Positions 52,126-60,860 of a DNA stretch of 64,000 bases are shown one piece after another. Source of the DNA: STF1-184 sp050178795 (GTDB lineage: Bacteria; Bacillota; Clostridia; Christensenellales; UBA1242); assembly GCA_050178795.1 (NCBI GenBank), contig JBFXFT010000004.1, positions 37,299 through 101,298 of the forward strand, read 5' to 3'. Positions within the stretch are counted from its first letter, which is position 1; each line of letters opens with the position of its first letter. The translations under genes were made by a program, and so were the position numbers. Below the pieces are notes generated by a model that was given only the letters and a program-made list of their open reading frames with translations, searched no databases and was not told the origin of the DNA.

Positions 52126-53091
52126 TTGCAAGACATTATTAAACTTATTGAGGGCAGTAAAAGGGTAGCAGTTTTCACACACATCAATCCAGATGGTGAT
52201 GCGCTAGGCTCTTCTATAGCGATGAAGCTTGGACTAGAACAGCTTGGTAAAGAAGTTGACCTTTATTCTGCAGACACAAACATACACGAGAACTACAACT
52301 TTTTAAACATCGAAGAATATTATGTGGAGCACGAAAATCAGAATTATGACCTTGCAATAATGGTGGACTGTCCAGAACTAAAAAGAATAGGCAGTTATAT
52401 GGGGCTTTATAGTAGCATCCCCAAAAAGATTGTGCTAGACCACCACTTAAACAACACCGTGAAAGCCGATAAAAAAATAGTTGACGAAAAGGCCGGCAGT
52501 GTTGGCGTAATTATATATAGGTTATTTGAAAAACTTGGCATAAAATATAGCAGAAATTTAGCCACAGCAATTTACACTTCTGTCGCTAGCGATACTGGTT
52601 GCTTTATGCACTCAAATACCACTATTGAGAGTCACCTGATAGCCGCAAATATGTTTAAATACGGCATAGATATTGACAAAATAAATTTTTATTTATTTAA
52701 AAGAAAAACAAAAAACCAAATAATGCTTTTAAGTAAAGCGCTTGAAAGTTTGCAATTTCACGAGGACAACCAAATTGCCCTAGTGGTTATTGATAGAGAA
52801 GACTTTAAAAAAGCAAAAGCCAACTATATTGACACTATTGGCATATCCTCTCTAGTTGGAGGCATAGACAATATAAATGTGGCGGCAATACTTACAGAGA
52901 TGGACGAAAATGTGTTTACACTATCGCTTCGTTGTAATCATGGGGCAGACTGTTCTGCCATAGCGCGTGAGTTCAATGGTGGCGGGCATAGGAGTGCCGC
53001 TGGTTGCACAATTCGCGGTCAAAAAGAAACAGTTGTAAACAAAGTACTTGAAGTGTGCAGAAGAGAATTAAATTTAGAAGAGAATAAATAA
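52126..53091 (+). CDS. nrnA: DHH-family phosphoesterase NrnA (nanoRNase/pAp phosphatase)
   Basis: Degrades short oligoribonucleotides and 3',5'-pAp. 321 aa. Catalytic motifs: NPDGDALGSS, VDCPELKRIG, LDHHLNN (DHH) and in the DHHA1 domain GGGHRSAAGC. The start is set at TTG 52126 because AAAAGGAG ends about 6 nt upstream; longer in-frame starts lie inside rbfA with no ribosome-binding site. Overlaps truB by 1 bp, the usual rbfA-nrnA-truB order. Confidence 0.93.
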   Translation: MQDIIKLIEGSKRVAVFTHINPDGDALGSSIAMKLGLEQLGKEVDLYSADTNIHENYNFLNIEEYYVEHENQNYDLAIMVDCPELKRIGSYMGLYSSIPKKIVLDHHLNNTVKADKKIVDEKAGSVGVIIYRLFEKLGIKYSRNLATAIYTSVASDTGCFMHSNTTIESHLIAANMFKYGIDIDKINFYLFKRKTKNQIMLLSKALESLQFHEDNQIALVVIDREDFKKAKANYIDTIGISSLVGGIDNINVAAILTEMDENVFTLSLRCNHGADCSAIAREFNGGGHRSAAGCTIRGQKETVVNKVLEVCRRELNLEENK

Positions 53092-53957
53092 TGAATGGTA
53101 TTCTTAACATATTAAAACCTAGCGGAATGACTTCAAATGCCGTTTTGGCAAAAGTAAAAAAACGCTTTAATATAAAAAGAGTGGGACACTTAGGAACACT
53201 TGACCCAGCGGGGGTAGGTGTTTTACCTGTAACAATAGGTAAAGCAACTAGGTTGTTTGACTATTTTTTAGGTAAGGACAAGACTTATTTGGCAATTTTT
53301 ACCTTTGGCAAGACGACCGACACACTAGATAGCGAAGGCAAAGTGTTATTTGAAAATGGTTTAGTCCCAACCAAGGGAAAAATACAAGGTGTATTACCAA
53401 AATTGGTTGGAAAAGTGGAACAAATACCGCCACAATTTAGTGCAAAAAACATAAATGGTAGGCGCGCTTATGAACTAGCGAGAAAGGGCGAAGATTTTGA
53501 ATTAAAGCCAAAAAGCGTGCAAATATACAGTATAAATTTATTAGAGCAAACAAACGAAAACTCATTTTTATTTAAAATTGAGTGTAGCAGTGGCACATAC
53601 ATCAGAAGTATATGCAGAGATATGGCAAATTTATTTAATACTTATGCCTATATGAGTTCAATTATTAGAACCACGAGCGGTATGTTTAAAATAGAAGATG
53701 CTGTTACTCTTGATGAATTACTAAACGGACAAATAGAAGACTATTTAATAGGCTTTGAAACAATTTTAAAAGACTTTAAAAAAGTTAATGTAAAAGACGA
53801 AGATTACAATAAACTTTTAAACGGCGTAAAAATAGAGGCAGATAAGAAAATATCAAATGAAGAGTTTTTACTCTACTCTAAAAATGAACTATTTGGAATA
53901 GCGACAGTAAGTGATGGCTATTACAAAATAAAGGTAAATTTAAAAGTAAACGATTAA
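53091..53957 (+). CDS. truB: tRNA pseudouridine(55) synthase TruB
   Basis: Forms pseudouridine 55 in the T-loop of tRNA. 288 aa. The catalytic Asp lies in HLGTLDPAGVGVLPV near residue 41 (most TruB have DPxASGVLP; here AGVGVLP). RRAYELAR and SSGTYIRSICRD are conserved; the C-terminal PUA-like portion is degenerate. ribF, often next, is missing. Confidence 0.95.
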   Translation: MNGILNILKPSGMTSNAVLAKVKKRFNIKRVGHLGTLDPAGVGVLPVTIGKATRLFDYFLGKDKTYLAIFTFGKTTDTLDSEGKVLFENGLVPTKGKIQGVLPKLVGKVEQIPPQFSAKNINGRRAYELARKGEDFELKPKSVQIYSINLLEQTNENSFLFKIECSSGTYIRSICRDMANLFNTYAYMSSIIRTTSGMFKIEDAVTLDELLNGQIEDYLIGFETILKDFKKVNVKDEDYNKLLNGVKIEADKKISNEEFLLYSKNELFGIATVSDGYYKIKVNLKVND

Positions 53958-53967
53958 AGGGGGGAAT

Positions 53968-54819
53968 ATGGTTAAATTTGGACCATCAGGCAATGACGAA
54001 TTGTTTTATGCTGAAGGCTATACGACTAGCGTAGACGCCCCACAATGGCTTAAAAACAAAGGTTTAGACCTATATGAATATTCCTTCGGTCGTGGAATCA
54101 CAATCAGTGAAGAAAAAGCAAAAGAAATTGGCGAAAAAGCAAAGGAATATGGCATACAAATAAGCGTTCACGCACCATACTTTATAAACTTTGCAAATAG
54201 TGCGCCAGAGGCCAGGCAAAAAAACATTCAATACGTTTTAAATAGTTTAAAATATTTAAGACTATTTGGAGGGCATAAACTTGTAATTCACCCAGGCAGT
54301 CAGTTGAAGATGACGCGCGAAGAGGCTATGAAAAACATACTAGACGGCGTTGAAGAACTAGTTGAAAGGGTTTATTTAGAAGGCTATTCGGATATGTTCC
54401 TATGTTTTGAAACTATGGGAAAGAGCATGCAAATGGGAAGCGTTGCAGAGATTATTGAAATTTGCAAAATAGATAAAATTTTAATGCCTACTGTTGACTT
54501 TGGGCACGTAAATGCCGTAACACAGGGCACATTGAAGACGGAAGATGATTTTAGAAAAATAATTGACTCAATAAAAAACGAACTTGGCGAGTTTAAAGTT
54601 AACAACTTTCACATTCATTTTTCTAAAATTGAATATACAGACAAGGGCGAAAAGGTGCACCTGACTTTGGAAGACCAAATTTATGGACCAAACTTTGAGC
54701 CACTTGCAAAAATAATAAAAGAATATGGGCTTTCACCCACAATAATCAGTGAAAGTAAGAATATAATGGCGCAAGACGCCTTAAAATTAAAGCAAATATA
54801 TGATAACACGGAGGTTTAA
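53968..54819 (+). CDS. Endonuclease IV-like TIM-barrel protein
   Basis: A 283-aa protein of the AP endonuclease family 2 (Nfo-like xylose-isomerase TIM barrel). Metal-ligand motifs align with Nfo: SVHAPYF, VIHPGS, CFETMG, TVDFGHVNA, FHIHFSK and the final ISES. Probably cleaves at abasic sites in base-excision repair. Spacing of 10 bp from truB and 3 bp to efp shows co-transcription. It is somewhat divergent from classical Nfo, so a sugar isomerase-like role cannot be excluded. Confidence 0.85.
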   Translation: MVKFGPSGNDELFYAEGYTTSVDAPQWLKNKGLDLYEYSFGRGITISEEKAKEIGEKAKEYGIQISVHAPYFINFANSAPEARQKNIQYVLNSLKYLRLFGGHKLVIHPGSQLKMTREEAMKNILDGVEELVERVYLEGYSDMFLCFETMGKSMQMGSVAEIIEICKIDKILMPTVDFGHVNAVTQGTLKTEDDFRKIIDSIKNELGEFKVNNFHIHFSKIEYTDKGEKVHLTLEDQIYGPNFEPLAKIIKEYGLSPTIISESKNIMAQDALKLKQIYDNTEV

Positions 54820-54822
54820 AAA

Positions 54823-55377
54823 ATGTTAGCAGGCGATATTAGAAGAGGAACAACTTTTGACATGGAGGGTGCCATTTACACAGTTGTAGAATTCCAACAA
54901 GTAAAACAAGCAAGAAGTGCAAGTTTTATAAGGACTAAAATAAAAAATGTTGAAACAGGAAACATTGTAGAAAGAAAATTTAACCCAACAGATAAACTAG
55001 ACGAGGCAAAAATAGAAAAGACAGAGATGCAATATCTATACAGCGACGGCGAACTTTACTATTTTATGAACTCTGAGACTTATGAGCAATTTCCAGTAGA
55101 TTATGCTACGGCAGAAGATGCTTTAAAGTTCATCAAGGAAGAGGGCTTGGTTACAGTTTATACCTATAAGGACAAAATTATTCAAATTGAACCACCAATT
55201 TTTGCTGAATTAGTAATTACAGAATGCGAACCTGGTCTACAAGGCGATTCTAGCCGTGCAGGCACAAAGCCAGCAAAATTAGAGACAGGTTATGACATTC
55301 GCGTGCCACTATTTGTCAATAATGGCGAAAAAATTAGGGTAGACACAAGAACTGGCGAGTACGTAGAGAGAGTTTAG
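54823..55377 (+). CDS. efp: Elongation factor P
   Basis: Relieves ribosome stalling at polyproline. 184 aa, three beta-barrel domains. N-terminal domain I includes GDIRRGTTFDMEG and the loop VKQARSASFIRTK, where the modifiable residue of other EF-P would lie; in this loop the usual Lys-Pro-Gly-x-Gly context is replaced by QARSASF. C-terminal signature GYDIRVPLFVNNGEKIRVDTR is intact. GGAGG precedes it. Confidence 0.95.
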   Translation: MLAGDIRRGTTFDMEGAIYTVVEFQQVKQARSASFIRTKIKNVETGNIVERKFNPTDKLDEAKIEKTEMQYLYSDGELYYFMNSETYEQFPVDYATAEDALKFIKEEGLVTVYTYKDKIIQIEPPIFAELVITECEPGLQGDSSRAGTKPAKLETGYDIRVPLFVNNGEKIRVDTRTGEYVERV

Positions 55378-55425
55378 TTTTTTGTAATTTAGGGCGTTAC
55401 AATGAGCGTTTAGCCTTTAATAAGG

Positions 55426-55455
55426 TTGCTATATTTTTTAACCCTATGTTATAAT
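55426..55455 (+). promoter_or_regulatory. Promoter for asp23-nusB
   Basis: TTGCTA (55426-55431), 18-bp spacer, TATAAT (55450-55455). Confidence 0.5.
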
Positions 55456-55482
55456 TAGTTAGTTTTTGAAGGAGTTTTGGCT

Positions 55483-55860
55483 ATGAAATATCCATTAGAT
55501 GGCTCTAAAAATACATCTAACAAGGGCAAAGTTAATTGCAATAAAAACATTTTGCTTTCCATCATCAACTTGGCGGCTAAGGAAATTAGCGGTGTGTCAA
55601 GAATGGCGGAAACTTTTGGCTCGCACATAAGAAACTTAATTTCAAACAACTACTATGAGGGCGTTAAAATTGCCTACAACAACAACGATGCCCTTACAAT
55701 AAATGTCTATTTGAATGTTTACTATGGTGTAAAAGTCGCAGATGTCGTTTATAGAGTACAAGAGAATATTAAAAATGGGCTTTCTTCAATGATTGATGTA
55801 AAAATAAACACTATCAATGTGCATATTTTAGGCGTTGATTTTAAAAAGGAAAAAGATTAA
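55483..55860 (+). CDS. Asp23/Gls24 family protein
   Basis: A 125-aa envelope-stress-associated Asp23/Gls24 protein. Core: ILLSIINLAAKEISGVSRM, the beta-strand block ALTINVYLNVYYGVKV and VQENIKNGL, then TINVHILGV. Relatives lie just before nusB in most Clostridia and Bacilli, as here. ATG 55483 follows GGAG by 8 nt. Exact function unknown. Confidence 0.93.
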   Translation: MKYPLDGSKNTSNKGKVNCNKNILLSIINLAAKEISGVSRMAETFGSHIRNLISNNYYEGVKIAYNNNDALTINVYLNVYYGVKVADVVYRVQENIKNGLSSMIDVKINTINVHILGVDFKKEKD

Positions 55861-55869
55861 AAAATAAAA

Positions 55870-55900
55870 GGGCCCCTCTAAGTTTTTGAGGGGCTTTAAG
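55870..55900 (+). terminator. Hairpin between asp23 and nusB
   Basis: GCCCCTC (55872-55878) pairs with GAGGGGC (55888-55894), then TTTAAGG. GC-rich stem but short T-run, so it could be partial and let nusB be read through. Confidence 0.6.
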
Positions 55901-55907
55901 GTTTTAT

Positions 55908-56318
55908 ATGAGCAGAAAAATAGCGAGAGAGACAACTTTTAAGTTGATATTTGAATATGGGTTTTTAAAACTTTCCAATCCACTTACGTTGGAAGATTTT
56001 TTGACGAAAGAAAAAATAACAGAAGGCGATAAAGAGTATATTAATTCAACTTATAACGGCGTTGTAGAACACTATGACGAAATTACAGACATAATTGTAA
56101 ATAGTTTGAAAAACTATAGTTTGGAGAGAATATATAAAACAGATTTGGCGATACTTGTTTTGGCAGTGTATGAACTTAGATTTGTGCAAAAGGAAGTGCC
56201 ATCAATAATAATAAATGAGGCAGTTGAACTAAGCAAAAAATACTCTACCGATAAAAGTTACAGTTTTGTAAACGGTGTTTTGGCAAGCATAGTAAATGGC
56301 GAGGCAAAAGATGAATAG
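55908..56318 (+). CDS. nusB: Transcription antitermination factor NusB
   Basis: Joins NusE (S10) in rRNA antitermination. 136 aa, all-helical, with RKIARETTFKLIFEYGF, DLAILVLAVYELRF and the family-typical PSIIINEAVELSKKYS. Overlaps xseA by 8 bp, so the two are translated together. Confidence 0.95.
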   Translation: MSRKIARETTFKLIFEYGFLKLSNPLTLEDFLTKEKITEGDKEYINSTYNGVVEHYDEITDIIVNSLKNYSLERIYKTDLAILVLAVYELRFVQKEVPSIIINEAVELSKKYSTDKSYSFVNGVLASIVNGEAKDE

Positions 56319-57432
56319 AGAGCCACTTACAGTTTCACAATTAAGCGGCTATTTAAAAGGCATTATTGACGCAGAAATTATGCTAAAAAACATTGTAGTT
56401 GTTGGCGAAGTCTCTGGTTATAATGTCGTTAGAGGCATTGCTTATTTTAGTTTAAAGGACGAAAACGCCCTACTAAATTGTGTTCTGTTTGGTGCAGACG
56501 ACTTTGAAACACCAAAAAATGGCGATAAAGTGCTAGTTACTGGCAGTCCAAGTTATTATGTAAAGGGCGGAAAACTTTCGTTTAACGCCACAAAAATTGA
56601 AAGTTATGGTTTAGGCGAGTTATATAAACAATTTTTACTTTTAAAAGAAAAGTTAGAAAAAGAAGGCTTGTTTGATGTTTCTCATAAAAGACCGCTTCCA
56701 AAAATGGTTAAACGCATTGGCGTTGTAACAAGTAAAACTGGCGCTGTAATTGAGGACATAATAAATGTTGTGACTAGGCGAAACGCAGGTATAGACATTG
56801 TTTTATACCCAGTTAAAGTGCAAGGCGAAAAAGCCGAGTACGAAATTGCGAGCGGTATTGAATTTTTCAATAACTACAATGTAGATGTCGTAATAGTAGC
56901 GCGTGGCGGTGGAAGTGAAGAAGACTTACAACCCTTTAACACAGAAGTTGTTGCGAGGGCAACATTTGCCTCTAAAAAGCCACTGGTAAGCGCAGTTGGG
57001 CACGAAACAGACTTCACAATAATTGACTTTGTAAGCGACCTTAGAGCGCCTACACCAAGTGCAGCAGCTGAACTTGTTGTGGCAGACTATGTTACAGAAT
57101 CTGACAAGTTTAAGACACTAATAAATAGGCTGTTTTTGAGCCAAAAGAACAAGTTGAACTTAGAAGAAGCAGGCTTAAAAAATTTAATTAATAGTTTGAA
57201 GAACAAAATAAACAATTTATTGACTAAAAATGACAACAAAGTAGCATTATTGACTAGCAGTTTAAGTAACCTTAACCCAGCAAAGATACTTTTAAAGGGT
57301 TATGCGAGATTGGAACTTGATAATAAGCCAATTTACAGTGTTAAAGATGTTAATGTCAATAATGAGTTTACAGCCATTATGAAAGATGGTAAAATAAAAG
57401 CCATAGTAAAGGCTATTGAGGAGAAAAAATAA
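56311..57432 (+). CDS. xseA: Exodeoxyribonuclease VII large subunit
   Basis: Catalytic subunit of ExoVII, degrading single-stranded DNA. 373 aa. N-terminal OB-fold (VVVGEVSGYNVVRGIAYFSLKD), catalytic VVTSKTGAVIEDI, VARGGGSEEDLQPFN and AVGHETDFTI. The C-terminal coiled coil is short: most XseA are 400-450 aa. ATG 56311 within the nusB end. Confidence 0.95.
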   Translation: MNREPLTVSQLSGYLKGIIDAEIMLKNIVVVGEVSGYNVVRGIAYFSLKDENALLNCVLFGADDFETPKNGDKVLVTGSPSYYVKGGKLSFNATKIESYGLGELYKQFLLLKEKLEKEGLFDVSHKRPLPKMVKRIGVVTSKTGAVIEDIINVVTRRNAGIDIVLYPVKVQGEKAEYEIASGIEFFNNYNVDVVIVARGGGSEEDLQPFNTEVVARATFASKKPLVSAVGHETDFTIIDFVSDLRAPTPSAAAELVVADYVTESDKFKTLINRLFLSQKNKLNLEEAGLKNLINSLKNKINNLLTKNDNKVALLTSSLSNLNPAKILLKGYARLELDNKPIYSVKDVNVNNEFTAIMKDGKIKAIVKAIEEKK

Positions 57433-57433
57433 A

Positions 57434-57649
57434 ATGTCTTTTGAAACGAAAATGAAAGAATTAGAAAAGATAGTTAATCGCTTAGAATCTCCCGAAATGG
57501 GTATAGATGAAGGGGTAAAACTTTTTGATGACGGCATAGTACTAGCCAAAGAATGTTATGAACTATTAAACGCTAGTAAAGGCAAGGTAACAATGCTTTC
57601 AAAAGAGTTGGACGAAGTAGTAGAAAAACCATTTAAGAAAGAAGATTAA
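57434..57649 (+). CDS. xseB: Exodeoxyribonuclease VII small subunit
   Basis: A 71-aa helical partner of XseA: FETKMKELEKIVNRLESPEMGIDEGVKLFDDGI is the family pattern (two helices). ATG 57434 after GAGGAG; 1 bp gap to xseA. In Bacillus halodurans the ispA and OLE genes follow xseB; here proS is next. Confidence 0.95.
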   Translation: MSFETKMKELEKIVNRLESPEMGIDEGVKLFDDGIVLAKECYELLNASKGKVTMLSKELDEVVEKPFKKED

Positions 57650-57665
57650 TTTTTAGGAGAAAATA

Positions 57666-59336
57666 ATGAGAGCAAGCAAACTTTTTTTTGAAACATATAA
57701 AGAGACTCCAAACGAAGCAGAAATAAAAAGTCACAAATTAATGCTTAGAGCGGGCCTAATTAAGCAACAAGCAAGTGGTATTTATGCATATATGCCGCTA
57801 GGTTTTAAGGTGCTTAAAAAAATTGAAAATATAATAAGAGAAGAAATGAATAAAGCAGGCGCGCAAGAACTTTTAATGCCTGGTTTAGTACCACAAGAAG
57901 TTTATGAAGGTAGACTAGAAAAGTTTGGTTCAGATATGTTTAAGTTAAAGGACAGAAACGGCAAAGATTTTTGTTTAACACCAACACATGAGGAACTTTT
58001 TACTCTAGCAGTTAAGGACTTTGTTAAGTCATACAAACAACTACCAATTACACTTTATCAATTCCAAACTAAATATAGGGACGAGCGCAGACCAAGGTTT
58101 GGACTTCAAAGAAGTCGCGAATTTATTATGAAAGATGCATATAGTTTTGACATGGATTATAGCGGACTAGAAGACAGTTACATAGCAATGTATAACGCAT
58201 ATTTAAAGGCTTTTAAGAGGTTAGGACTAGACTTTGTTAGCGTTATGGCAGACAGTGGTTCAATGGGCGGTAGCCGTTCGGAAGAGTTTATGGTAAAGAG
58301 CGAAGTTGGAGAGGATACAATAGTTTTCTGCAAGCACTGCAATTACTCCGCTAATGAGGAAAAGGCAATATCACAACTAGAACCAGCAAGTAAAGAAGCA
58401 GAAAAAGAAATTAAAAAAGTGCACACTCCAAATGTAAAAACCATTGAAGAAGTTACAAAATTTTTAAAGGTTGATGCCAATAAACTTGTAAAAACTTTAA
58501 TTTATATTGCAGACAAAAACCCAGTAGCAGTTATGATACGTGGTAATAGAGAAGTTCAAGAGGTTAAACTTGCAAACGCTCTAGGTGCGAACGAAGTAAG
58601 GCTAGCAAGTGCTGAGGAAGTAGAGTTTTATGTAAATTGCCCTAGCGGTTTTGTCGGTGGCAAAGGCTTAAAAATTAAAACGATTGCAGATGTTGAACTA
58701 AAAAACCTAAAAAACTTTGTAATGGGTGCAAATGTAAAGGACTATCACTATGTAGATGCTAATTTAAAGGATTGTAAAATTGACGAATTTGCAGACATTA
58801 GAAAGGTTCAAGCAGGCGATATGTGTCCACAATGTGGAAAACAATTAGAAGTTATGAAGGGCATTGAAGTAGGTCACATTTTCCAATTAGGAACAAAATA
58901 TTCTGAAAGGCTTAATTTAAAGGTTCTAGACGAGAACGGCAAAGAAGTTACAGTTGTTATGGGCTCTTACGGAATAGGTCTTGGAAGGACTATGGCAGCC
59001 ATTGTAGAGCAATTAAGCGACGACAAAGGCATAATTTGGTCAGAGGGTATTGCTCCATTTGACGCAAGCATTATAGCAGTAAATCAAAAAGATGAAGCAC
59101 AAGTAAAAGCGGCAGAAGACCTATATTTAGCGCTTAAAAACGCCAATTTAGATGTTTTACTAGACGATAGGACCTCAACCTTTGGAAACCGCATTAAAGA
59201 TAGCGAACTACTTGGTATTCCATTTATTATAGTTGCAGGCAAACGTGCAAATGAAGGCATATATGAGTTTATTGACCGCAAGACAGGGGTTAAAACAGAA
59301 GTTACTAAAGACACTTTATTTAATAAAAAAGCATAA
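57666..59336 (+). CDS. proS: Prolyl-tRNA synthetase (bacterial type)
   Basis: Class II synthetase charging tRNA-Pro. 556 aa. Motif 1 and 2 regions (LMLRAGLIKQQASGIYAYMP, KYRDERRPRFGLQRSREF), a YbaK-like editing insertion (about residues 225-380) and the C-terminal anticodon-binding domain. No T-box is visible; it follows xseB by 16 bp. In most Clostridia proS lies after rseP, so this location is unusual. A terminator follows. Confidence 0.96.
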   Translation: MRASKLFFETYKETPNEAEIKSHKLMLRAGLIKQQASGIYAYMPLGFKVLKKIENIIREEMNKAGAQELLMPGLVPQEVYEGRLEKFGSDMFKLKDRNGKDFCLTPTHEELFTLAVKDFVKSYKQLPITLYQFQTKYRDERRPRFGLQRSREFIMKDAYSFDMDYSGLEDSYIAMYNAYLKAFKRLGLDFVSVMADSGSMGGSRSEEFMVKSEVGEDTIVFCKHCNYSANEEKAISQLEPASKEAEKEIKKVHTPNVKTIEEVTKFLKVDANKLVKTLIYIADKNPVAVMIRGNREVQEVKLANALGANEVRLASAEEVEFYVNCPSGFVGGKGLKIKTIADVELKNLKNFVMGANVKDYHYVDANLKDCKIDEFADIRKVQAGDMCPQCGKQLEVMKGIEVGHIFQLGTKYSERLNLKVLDENGKEVTVVMGSYGIGLGRTMAAIVEQLSDDKGIIWSEGIAPFDASIIAVNQKDEAQVKAAEDLYLALKNANLDVLLDDRTSTFGNRIKDSELLGIPFIIVAGKRANEGIYEFIDRKTGVKTEVTKDTLFNKKA

Positions 59337-59357
59337 GTAACATTTATTTTATAAACA

Positions 59358-59395
59358 TTAAAACAGGGGCAATAAAAAGCCTCTGTTTTTATTTT
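59358..59395 (+). terminator. Terminator after proS
   Basis: AAAACAGGGGC (59360-59370) pairs with GCCTCTGTTTT (59379-59389), then T-rich sequence. It separates the nusB-proS operon from the OLE RNA gene. Confidence 0.85.
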
Positions 59396-59444
59396 ATGTT
59401 GATTTATTACAATCAAAATTTTATTTAAGAAGCCATAAAGACTA

Positions 59445-59473
59445 TTGAAAATTTTAAAAATCTATGCTATAAT
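59445..59473 (+). promoter_or_regulatory. Promoter of the OLE RNA-oapA unit
   Basis: TTGAAA (59445-59450), 17-bp spacer, TATAAT (59468-59473), predicting a start near 59480. Confidence 0.82.
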
Positions 59474-59479
59474 CATTAA

Positions 59480-60068
59480 ACACTTAAATATTAAAGGCGC
59501 AGTATTCTAGTCGGGAACTTTGATCTGGAAGACGAACTTTTAGAGCGTTGAAAGGGCACATCGATGAAGTTTCTGGTGTTGGCTTTGGTTGCCCAAACTG
59601 GGGCTGATGCTGGAAGTTAAGAATTATGGGCGCATTGTAATGGCATACAATACCCGACCCATTTTTCGTGGAGACCTTAAAGGTGGTTGGCCTAGACCAA
59701 CTACTAATTAGGATTAAACCTGCAATGCGGTTAACAGCTGTGTTCAGAGTAGCCTGTCTTGAGTGAAGGTATGCGGATTAAACGTCAAAAAAACTTATAA
59801 ACTGGCCGGTTTTAGTTACAATAATTGGTTTATGAAACTGCATTTGCAAAACAGACTAAGGACATTTAGAACCCGTTAAGGAAAACTTCTAGACTGTAAA
59901 TATTTATTTGGCATATTAGGGATTATGGTGTAGTCTAAGTGGTAATTCGGCATATTATGGTATTGTTTTACTATAATGCATCTGGCTTAAACGGAAACGG
60001 CTTGGTTGGCGACGACAAGTGCTGGGTGAGGAAATCTTGCTGGACCTAAGCTGCAAGGTTTACTTGAT
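59480..60068 (+). ncRNA. ole: Probable OLE RNA (ornate large extremophilic RNA)
   Basis: A gene-free, promoter-driven segment of about 590 nt, the size of OLE RNA (roughly 600 nt), directly upstream of an OapA-like gene and between xseAB and argR-recN, as in known OLE loci. Long-range helices are visible: GTCGGG (59510-59515) with CCCGAC (59653-59658), and TAGACT (59890-59895) with AGTCTA (59932-59937). A GC-richer 3' block (60001-60060, with GGCGACGACAAG) is well folded. G content and composition differ from neighbouring AT-rich spacer. OLE RNA is known to bind OapA at the membrane and affects tolerance to ethanol, cold and magnesium stress in Bacillus halodurans. The exact ends are not fixed; identity should be tested with the Rfam model. 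Confidence 0.85.
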
Positions 60069-60122
60069 ATGTTGCCTTTAAAATTTGAGTGTATTTTTTT
60101 AAATGAGGTATATAATTTTATT

Positions 60123-60749
60123 ATGAGTCCTAAAGACGATATTGAAAATCAGATAATAGAAGAGAGCGAAAACAAGAAAAATAGAGGACATTTTTTTAGA
60201 GAAGTTATAAGGAATAAAAAAATAGACTGGACTTGGCCTTTAAAAATATTCCTTACAACCTTTACTTTGGCAATAGTGTTTAGTATTGGTTCAGAGGCAA
60301 TTTTAACGGGTGCAGGGCTTGCAATTTCGCTTGTTTTAGTGTTTGTTTTACTGGCAATTAGCGTTGTTTTTGATATGATTGGCGTGTCAGTGGCGGCAGC
60401 GAGTTTAGAACCCTTTGTAGCCATGGCATCTAAAAAGGTCAGTGGCAGTAAAGAGGCAATAAATCTACTAAAAAATGCCGAAAAAGTATCAAGTTTTGCT
60501 TCGGACGTCGTTGGCGATATATGTGGCATATTGAGTGGTGCCGTTGGTGCAGCAATAGTTGCCCAAATTTATATTTCGACTGGGGACTTCAAATCGGTAT
60601 TAATTGCTGCTCTTGTAAGCAGTATAATTGCCGCTTTAACAGTTTTTGGAAAGGCGGTTGGCAAGAATTTTGCCATTCATTACCCTGAAAAAATTGTGCT
60701 AAAAGTAAGCAAATTTTTGAGCATATTTATATCTAAAGATAAAAGATAA
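60123..60749 (+). CDS. oapA: OLE-associated membrane protein OapA
   Basis: A 208-aa membrane protein with four predicted helices (about 38-60, 64-90, 129-151, 157-177) and charged N- and C-terminal ends. Conserved segments FDMIGVSVAAAS, PFVAMASKKVSGSKEAI and SDVVGDICGILSG lie after helix 2 and into helix 3; they match the OapA plan, which resembles DUF21 (CNNM/CorC) magnesium-transport domains. It lies just downstream of the RNA it should bind, with no terminator between. ATG 60123 is chosen for topology; the nearest GAGG (60105-60108) is 14 nt away. ATG 60069 is an in-frame alternative adding a hydrophobic N-terminus. Confidence 0.87.
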   Translation: MSPKDDIENQIIEESENKKNRGHFFREVIRNKKIDWTWPLKIFLTTFTLAIVFSIGSEAILTGAGLAISLVLVFVLLAISVVFDMIGVSVAAASLEPFVAMASKKVSGSKEAINLLKNAEKVSSFASDVVGDICGILSGAVGAAIVAQIYISTGDFKSVLIAALVSSIIAALTVFGKAVGKNFAIHYPEKIVLKVSKFLSIFISKDKR

Positions 60750-60822
60750 ATTTTATAATTAAAAATACAATTAAAAATTTGGCATAAAAACTATTATAAA
60801 ATTTTTAAATAATATAAACTTT

Positions 60823-60860
60823 AAAAACTTTTCATAAATTGAGAAGTTTTTTATTTTTTA
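60823..60860 (+). terminator. Terminator after oapA
   Basis: AACTTTTC (60826-60833) pairs with GAGAAGTT (60841-60848), one G-T pair, followed by a T-run. AT-rich but clear. Confidence 0.75.

Noticed and set aside
59480..60068. RNase P RNA, tmRNA, or a self-splicing intron
   Set aside because: None of the conserved core motifs of RNase P or tmRNA (for example an encoded tag and Ala-tRNA ends) were seen, no intron open reading frame or interrupted gene, and the OapA neighbour fits OLE better.
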